From: Candidatus Latescibacterota bacterium
GTDB taxonomy: Bacteria; Latescibacterota; UBA2968; UBA8231
Direction of reading: 5' to 3'
NCBI GenBank assembly: GCA_020852055.1
Contig: JADZBP010000113.1
Location: forward strand, 1 to 51,764
Length of the DNA stretch: 51,764 nucleotides
Shown here: piece after piece, positions 48,364 to 51,764 of the stretch
Position numbering within the stretch: the stretch's first letter is position 1
Layout: each line of letters opens with the position of its first letter
Notes under the pieces: generated by a model
Told to the model about the DNA's origin: nothing
Databases searched by the model: none
The model's input: only the letters and a program-made list of their open reading frames with translations
Position numbers and translations under genes: made by a program

Positions 48364-48392
48364 AAAATATCCCCTCTCCATTCATCGGTCAA
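48364..48392 (-). promoter_or_regulatory. Putative sigma70 promoter of the carbonic anhydrase operon
   Basis: Minus-strand TTGACC (48387-48392) and TATTTT (48364-48369) with 17-nt spacing, about 85 nt before the ATG. Confidence 0.5.
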
Positions 48393-48520
48393 GCAGGGGC
48401 CTCCCTGTATCCAACCTGGGCCATCGCTGGCACATATCCCACTCACCGGCGCCCTGGCGCCGCGCTTCATCTCGCGTGCGAACCCCAGAACACCCAGCAA
48501 CTTGCCACCCCCCCGGCGGG

Positions 48521-48537
48521 CTGGCACGCAGCTTGCC
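48521..48537 (+). promoter_or_regulatory. Putative sigma54 (-24/-12) promoter of the lamin-tail gene
   Basis: CTGGCACG-CAGC-TTGC (48521-48536) matches the sigma54 consensus at nearly every position, with correct GG (48523-48524) to GC (48535-48536) spacing. It lies about 50 nt before the ATG. Confidence 0.65.
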
Positions 48538-48586
48538 AACCCTCTGCCCGTCCCCCACTGCCAACCCTATTTCGAGGAGGCCAATC

Positions 48587-49243
48587 ATGCGCTTCATCTA
48601 TATGCTGCTGACCATGGGCTGGGCCACTGCCCTGTGGGGCACTCCCCCCGGCAAGGTAGTCTTTAGCGAGCTCATGTGGATGGGCAGCCCCGTGTCCACC
48701 GCCGACGAGTGGGTCGAGTTATGCAATCGCGGTGAGACTCTGGTCGATCTGGCGGGATGGAGTATTACCCGGCAACTGGAGGACCGCGAGGTCACCATGG
48801 TGCGCATCGAGGAGGGCAGACTCGCGCCCGGTGCCACCTTCCTGATCGCCAATTTTGCCGCCGACGATACCCGTTCGGCCCTGGCGGCCCAACCGCAACT
48901 GGTCGATCCAGGTCTCTCCCTTCCCAACACCAGACTTCTGCTGCGGCTCTACGACGGCGACCCGGAAGCCGGCGCCCATTTGGTCGATGTGGCCGACGAC
49001 GGCAGTGGTGCCCCGCTGGCCGGCGATACCCAGGAAAAAAAGGCGATGGTGCGCCTGCTCCTCGATACCGACGGCAGCCTGCCGATGAGCTGGGGCACGG
49101 CCGCAGATCACAGCGGTTGGGATGATGGCATCGCGGCCAGCGGCACCCCTGGCCAGGTACCGGAAGATGCCGCTCTTCCGGATTCCGCGGTGTCTACCAC
49201 GATCAGGCCAGCCACCTGGGCGAGCCTCAAGCCTGCGCGTTGA
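48587..49243 (+). CDS. Secreted lamin-tail-domain (LTD) protein
   Basis: A 218-residue protein with a signal peptide (MRFIYMLLTMGWATALWG) and a GAGGAGG ribosome-binding site. The mature part has the bacterial LTD pattern: VVFSELMWMGS, DEWVELCNRG, VDLAGWSIT, APGATFLIANF. LTD domains are immunoglobulin-like and occur on surface proteins and nucleases; no enzymatic domain is attached here. A likely sigma54 promoter lies upstream, and a terminator hairpin follows. Function unknown; it may be an adhesion or surface-anchoring protein. Confidence 0.8.
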   Translation: MRFIYMLLTMGWATALWGTPPGKVVFSELMWMGSPVSTADEWVELCNRGETLVDLAGWSITRQLEDREVTMVRIEEGRLAPGATFLIANFAADDTRSALAAQPQLVDPGLSLPNTRLLLRLYDGDPEAGAHLVDVADDGSGAPLAGDTQEKKAMVRLLLDTDGSLPMSWGTAADHSGWDDGIAASGTPGQVPEDAALPDSAVSTTIRPATWASLKPAR

Positions 49244-49250
49244 AGGAGGT

Positions 49251-49288
49251 ACAAAAAGAGAAGCCCGGCTGTTGTGCCGGGCTTCTCT
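49251..49288 (-). terminator. Intrinsic terminator after the DUF4159/ExbBD operon
   Basis: A perfect 13-bp stem, AGAGAAGCCCGGC (49257-49269) with GCCGGGCTTCTCT (49276-49288). On the minus strand it is followed by TTTTTGT. It also faces the end of the plus-strand lamin-tail gene. Confidence 0.85.
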
Positions 49289-49308
49289 ATCTTCGGGACT
49301 GTGCGGTG

Positions 49309-50559
49309 TTATTGGGCGAACTGGGTCACGTTGGCAATACCGCCCGGCTGGGTGAGAGCAAAAACGATCATATTCACCCCGAACTGCAGGCCGCGCTCCC
49401 GAGCATCGGCGAGCGGATCACCCCAGTACCAACTGATGTTGAGATCGCTGAACACCACCGCCACCCGGCCGCGCAACTCGAGCATTTCCAGATCGAAAAC
49501 ATTCCCACCTGGAGCGCCGCCCATGGGAGGGCCGTCGTCGAAGTCCCAGAAACTGGTATAGAGCGGGTGGCTCTTGGGGATCTTCTGCCATTTGCTGCCA
49601 TCGCTGCCCAGCACCAGCGGGTCCTTCAACAAGGCCTTGAACTGGCGATCGAAGGGAGTGCCCTCGACACCGGCGTCTTTGCCTTCCAACCCGGTGGTGG
49701 CATCGCTCTGCCGAATCTCCTCTGAAAAGAGGAAACCGCCATTTTTCAGGTAATCGCCCAGGTTTTTCTTTTCGGTATCGCTGAGCTGGATCACCGCCTG
49801 ATTGCCGGTCATATAGAGAAAAGGCGCCTTCATGATATTGGAATCACTCAGGCGCATGGTGGTGCCTTCGATCTTGGCGTTGATCTTAGTGTGATCCCGC
49901 ATGTAGCGCATCAACTCTTCAACTGCGGTCGGAAACCGGTCATCGTTCTTGTTCGCCAGATCGTAGTCGATGACCGTCATGTTGAAGAAACCTTTGATGT
50001 TCTTCTTGTTCTCCGGGTCCTGGATGATGATGGCTTGGTACCGGCCAATGTCGAGATCGCCGACGTTGAGCAACTCCTGCTTGAGGCTGAGTGCCTCCTG
50101 CTGCGGCATGGCGCTCTCGGTCAACTCCACCATCTTCACCTGCTCGAAGTTCAGTTCCGAGGCTTTGGAACCTGCCAGAGCATCGAACTTGGCACCGCTG
50201 CCCACCTGAGCCGTGCCGGCACGCAACTCCCCACCTACCGTCGAGGCATTGCCGGCCAGGGAGAACGCATCTGTGGACGCTTCGGGCTGAGCAGAAACCG
50301 TCTGGAGCATCTCCATCTGCACCTCAGAGATCTCGGGACGTTTAGCCAGTTCAAAACTCTTCTGGAGAATGGGTGGTGGTGGTTCGAAAGAGACCTTCTG
50401 AACCGCCTCCTCTCCCCATTTTTCCGTGGCCGCGGCCGAAAAGAAGATCAGCAGGGCATGCAACACCGCCGACAGGGTAACACTCAACCCTGTGTCGAAG
50501 GCAAACGACGGCATCTTAAACCGTAATAGGTCGCCCTCTCTATTTTGTGCCTGTGACAT
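49309..50559 (-). CDS. DUF4159 protein with TonB-like N-terminal membrane anchor
   Basis: A 416-residue protein. Residues about 24-45 form one transmembrane helix, LSVTLSAVLHALLIFFSAAA, with S30-x3-H34; the same Ser-x3-His spacing (S16, H20) is in the TonB helix that contacts ExbB/ExbD. A proline-rich start of the periplasmic part (EPPPPI) follows, then a linker of about 120 residues. Residues about 170-410 are a DUF4159 domain (YQAIIIQDPENKK, KAPFLYMTGN, NLGDYLKNGGFLF, NISWYWGDP). No TonB C-terminal domain is present. The ATG has GAGG 10 nt upstream. The gene is co-transcribed after two exbD genes and exbB, which supports a proton-motive-force-driven role. Confidence 0.82.
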   Translation of the reverse strand: MSQAQNREGDLLRFKMPSFAFDTGLSVTLSAVLHALLIFFSAAATEKWGEEAVQKVSFEPPPPILQKSFELAKRPEISEVQMEMLQTVSAQPEASTDAFSLAGNASTVGGELRAGTAQVGSGAKFDALAGSKASELNFEQVKMVELTESAMPQQEALSLKQELLNVGDLDIGRYQAIIIQDPENKKNIKGFFNMTVIDYDLANKNDDRFPTAVEELMRYMRDHTKINAKIEGTTMRLSDSNIMKAPFLYMTGNQAVIQLSDTEKKNLGDYLKNGGFLFSEEIRQSDATTGLEGKDAGVEGTPFDRQFKALLKDPLVLGSDGSKWQKIPKSHPLYTSFWDFDDGPPMGGAPGGNVFDLEMLELRGRVAVVFSDLNISWYWGDPLADARERGLQFGVNMIVFALTQPGGIANVTQFAQ

Positions 50560-50568
50560 CACCCACCT

Positions 50569-50997
50569 CTACCGTATACCGATTGCTTCGATGCCGTTTT
50601 TCTTTAGCAAATCGAGCAACTGCATGACCTTTTCATAACTGGCCTTCTTGCCGCCGTTGAAGATAACCTTGCGCTCTTTTTTGCTGTCCTCAGTGAAAAA
50701 CTCATTGATCTTGGCGATCAGTCCTGCCTCCGTGACCTCGACGCCATTCACCTGGAGCACGTGGTTGTCCGTGAGGGTGAGAACGAACTCCTCCTCGGGC
50801 TGCCACGCCGAAGCTGCAGCACCTGCCTGGGGCAGTTCGGCGTTGAATGAAAAGAGGATGATGGGGGTGATAACCAGGAAGAAAACCAAGAGCACCATGA
50901 TGACATCGACAAACGGCGTTACATTGATATCAGCACCGAATCCACCACCCTTCAGCGCTCGTTTCAGTTTCTCACTTGCCCGGTTCTTCTTCGCCAT
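50569..50997 (-). CDS. exbD: ExbD/TolR-family protein 1
   Basis: A 142-residue protein with one N-terminal helix and a periplasmic domain. The family motif INVTPFVDVIMVLLVFF includes D31, the conserved proton-path Asp of ExbD (D25 in E. coli). The ATG at 50997 has AAGGAGG upstream; I reject the longer frame starting 33 nt earlier. It works with ExbB to use the proton gradient. It has a longer charged periplasmic part (EDSKKERKVIFNGGKKASYE) than the second ExbD. Confidence 0.92.
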   Translation of the reverse strand: MAKKNRASEKLKRALKGGGFGADINVTPFVDVIMVLLVFFLVITPIILFSFNAELPQAGAAASAWQPEEEFVLTLTDNHVLQVNGVEVTEAGLIAKINEFFTEDSKKERKVIFNGGKKASYEKVMQLLDLLKKNGIEAIGIR

Positions 50998-51080
50998 TAA
51001 TTCTACCTCCTTTATTGCTGAATTCTTCAACCGCCTGGGGCAGGTCGATCATACCCGGGCAGAAAAAGGCCCCAGAGGAA

Positions 51081-51512
51081 CTACTCAACTCCTCCTGCTA
51101 CAGCTCCCTTCTTCGCGACTAACTCGACGCCTGCAATACCCAGTTGCCTACAGGTATTCATCAACTGGAGGACGTCTCCATAAAGCAGGGTTTTGGCGCC
51201 CTTGATAAGCACGGGCTGGCCCTCACGGCCCTGATAAGCGATGGCGAGCTCCCGATCCAGATTGGAGATCTCCACCTGTTTGAGATTGACAAAAACCTCT
51301 TTACTCTCGTTAAGGCTCAGGGTGATGATCTTATCCTGATTGTCCAGCGAAGTGGTCCGCGCATTGAGGGCATCGGGCAAATCCAGCGGAACCCCCTGGC
51401 GGATCATGGCGACCATCACCATGTAGACGATCAGCAGCACCAACATCACGTCCACCAACGGCGTGATATTAATGGCCGCGCTAACCTCTCCTTTGCCGCT
51501 GCCTACCTGCAT
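51081..51512 (-). CDS. exbD: ExbD/TolR-family protein 2
   Basis: A 143-residue ExbD-like protein with INITPLVDVMLVLLIVYMV, keeping the proton-path Asp (D21). Its periplasmic part (LIKGAKTLLYGDVLQLMNTCRQLG) is typical of the family. The ATG directly follows the exbB stop (TAAATG). Two different ExbD proteins occur in some Exb/Tol systems, especially in FCB bacteria. An 83-nt gap separates it from the other exbD. Confidence 0.92.
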   Translation of the reverse strand: MQVGSGKGEVSAAINITPLVDVMLVLLIVYMVMVAMIRQGVPLDLPDALNARTTSLDNQDKIITLSLNESKEVFVNLKQVEISNLDRELAIAYQGREGQPVLIKGAKTLLYGDVLQLMNTCRQLGIAGVELVAKKGAVAGGVE

Positions 51513-51764
51513 TTATGCGCGCTCCTTTTTGACAAACTCGACCCGCAACAGGCGCTCAACAATTCGAGCTGCGGTGTTATCAAACTCTGTCGATATCGTT
51601 TCGATGCGGTCAGCCAGGAAGTTATGGGCCCACATGGCCGGGATAGCCACACCGATACCGATCATGGTGGTGACCAGTGCTTCGGCGATACCGCCCGACA
51701 CCGCGCTGATACCGCCGGCCTGGGTGGCAGAAATGGTATGGAAGGAGCGGATCAGACCCATGAT
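51513..51764 (-). CDS. exbB: ExbB/TolQ/MotA proton-channel protein, N-terminus cut by window edge
   Basis: The last 83 residues of an ExbB-type protein. SFHTISATQAGGISAVSGGI leads to EALVTTMIGIGVAIPAMWAHNFL, the last two-helix hairpin that lines the channel with its conserved Thr residues. The rest lies beyond the right edge. It forms the pentameric channel that encloses the ExbD helices and drives the DUF4159 protein or another partner. Confidence 0.92.
   Translation of the reverse strand: MMGLIRSFHTISATQAGGISAVSGGIAEALVTTMIGIGVAIPAMWAHNFLADRIETISTEFDNTAARIVERLLRVEFVKKERA

Larger units (their letters stand above)
48277..48586. other. 310-nt divergent intergenic region
   Basis: It holds a sigma70-like promoter for the carbonic anhydrase gene on the minus strand and a sigma54-like promoter for the lamin-tail gene on the plus strand. 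Between them (about 48393-48519) I see no gene, only C-rich sequence with a GGCGCCCTGGCGCC palindromic stretch. Confidence 0.6.

Overview
The window is high-GC DNA (about two thirds G+C by eye), densely coding, with short-overlap operons (ATGA, GTGA and TGATG junctions) and no phage, IS, CRISPR, rRNA or tRNA. Several markers point to the Fibrobacterota-Chlorobi-Bacteroidota (FCB) side of the tree. They are a secreted FG-GAP protein ending in a YPNPFNP-type sorting domain, a b558-type SdhC-SdhA-SdhB complex, a DUF2723 membrane glycosyltransferase and an SppA with an extra beta-rich N-terminus. The many PhyH dioxygenases, Gfo/Idh/MocA oxidoreductases, URO-D-like proteins, creatininase-like amidases and TIM-barrel sugar isomerases resemble Latescibacterota-type genomes. 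That placement is an inference; no rRNA is present to test it.

Layout. 1-9570 (minus): a glycosyltransferase cut by the left edge, a DUF2723 protein, a CBM9-like protein and a double-length UvrA. 9693-14670 (plus): sugar isomerase, ThpR, a creatininase-like amidase, a small secreted-type protein with an Asp-rich then Arg-rich tail, an SDR, a ketose 3-epimerase and a small membrane protein. 14674-18773: SppA fusion (minus), small zinc-ribbon protein (plus), YciO/Sua5-type protein and a second creatininase-like protein (both minus). 18864-24236 (plus): FG-GAP secreted protein, SelB and a URO-D-like protein. 24243-26837 (minus): a three-gene ABC exporter behind a leader that can form a terminator or a competing antiterminator. 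27183-30654 (plus): TIM-barrel glycosidase-like protein, URO-D-like protein and Gfo/Idh oxidoreductase. HU-like protein (minus). 31186-33676 (plus): PhyH, MDR dehydrogenase, PhyH. 33662-38158 (minus): succinate dehydrogenase/fumarate reductase and a third URO-D-like protein. 38274-42857 (plus): PhyH, nitronate-monooxygenase-like protein, Gfo/Idh and a DUF4932 metalloprotease-like protein. 42935-48276 (minus): FabI, NYN nuclease-like protein, GHMP kinase, ATP-grasp protein and secreted beta-carbonic anhydrase. 48587-49243 (plus): lamin-tail secreted protein. 49309-51764 (minus): a DUF4159 protein with a TonB-like anchor, two ExbD and an ExbB cut by the right edge.

How the genes fit together. 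Most of the accessory content looks like small catabolic cassettes for oxidised or methylated small organic molecules and sugars, mixed with housekeeping genes (uvrA, selB, sdh, fabI). The strongest candidates for undescribed biology are the attenuator-controlled ABC exporter and the ExbB-ExbD-ExbD-DUF4159 module, where a TonB-type membrane anchor carries a DUF4159 domain in place of a TonB C-terminal domain. Next come the barrel-SppA fusion, the charged-tail small protein and an ATP-grasp gene with no conventional start codon. Promoter calls come from reading -35/-10 or -24/-12 spacing by eye and are unverified.
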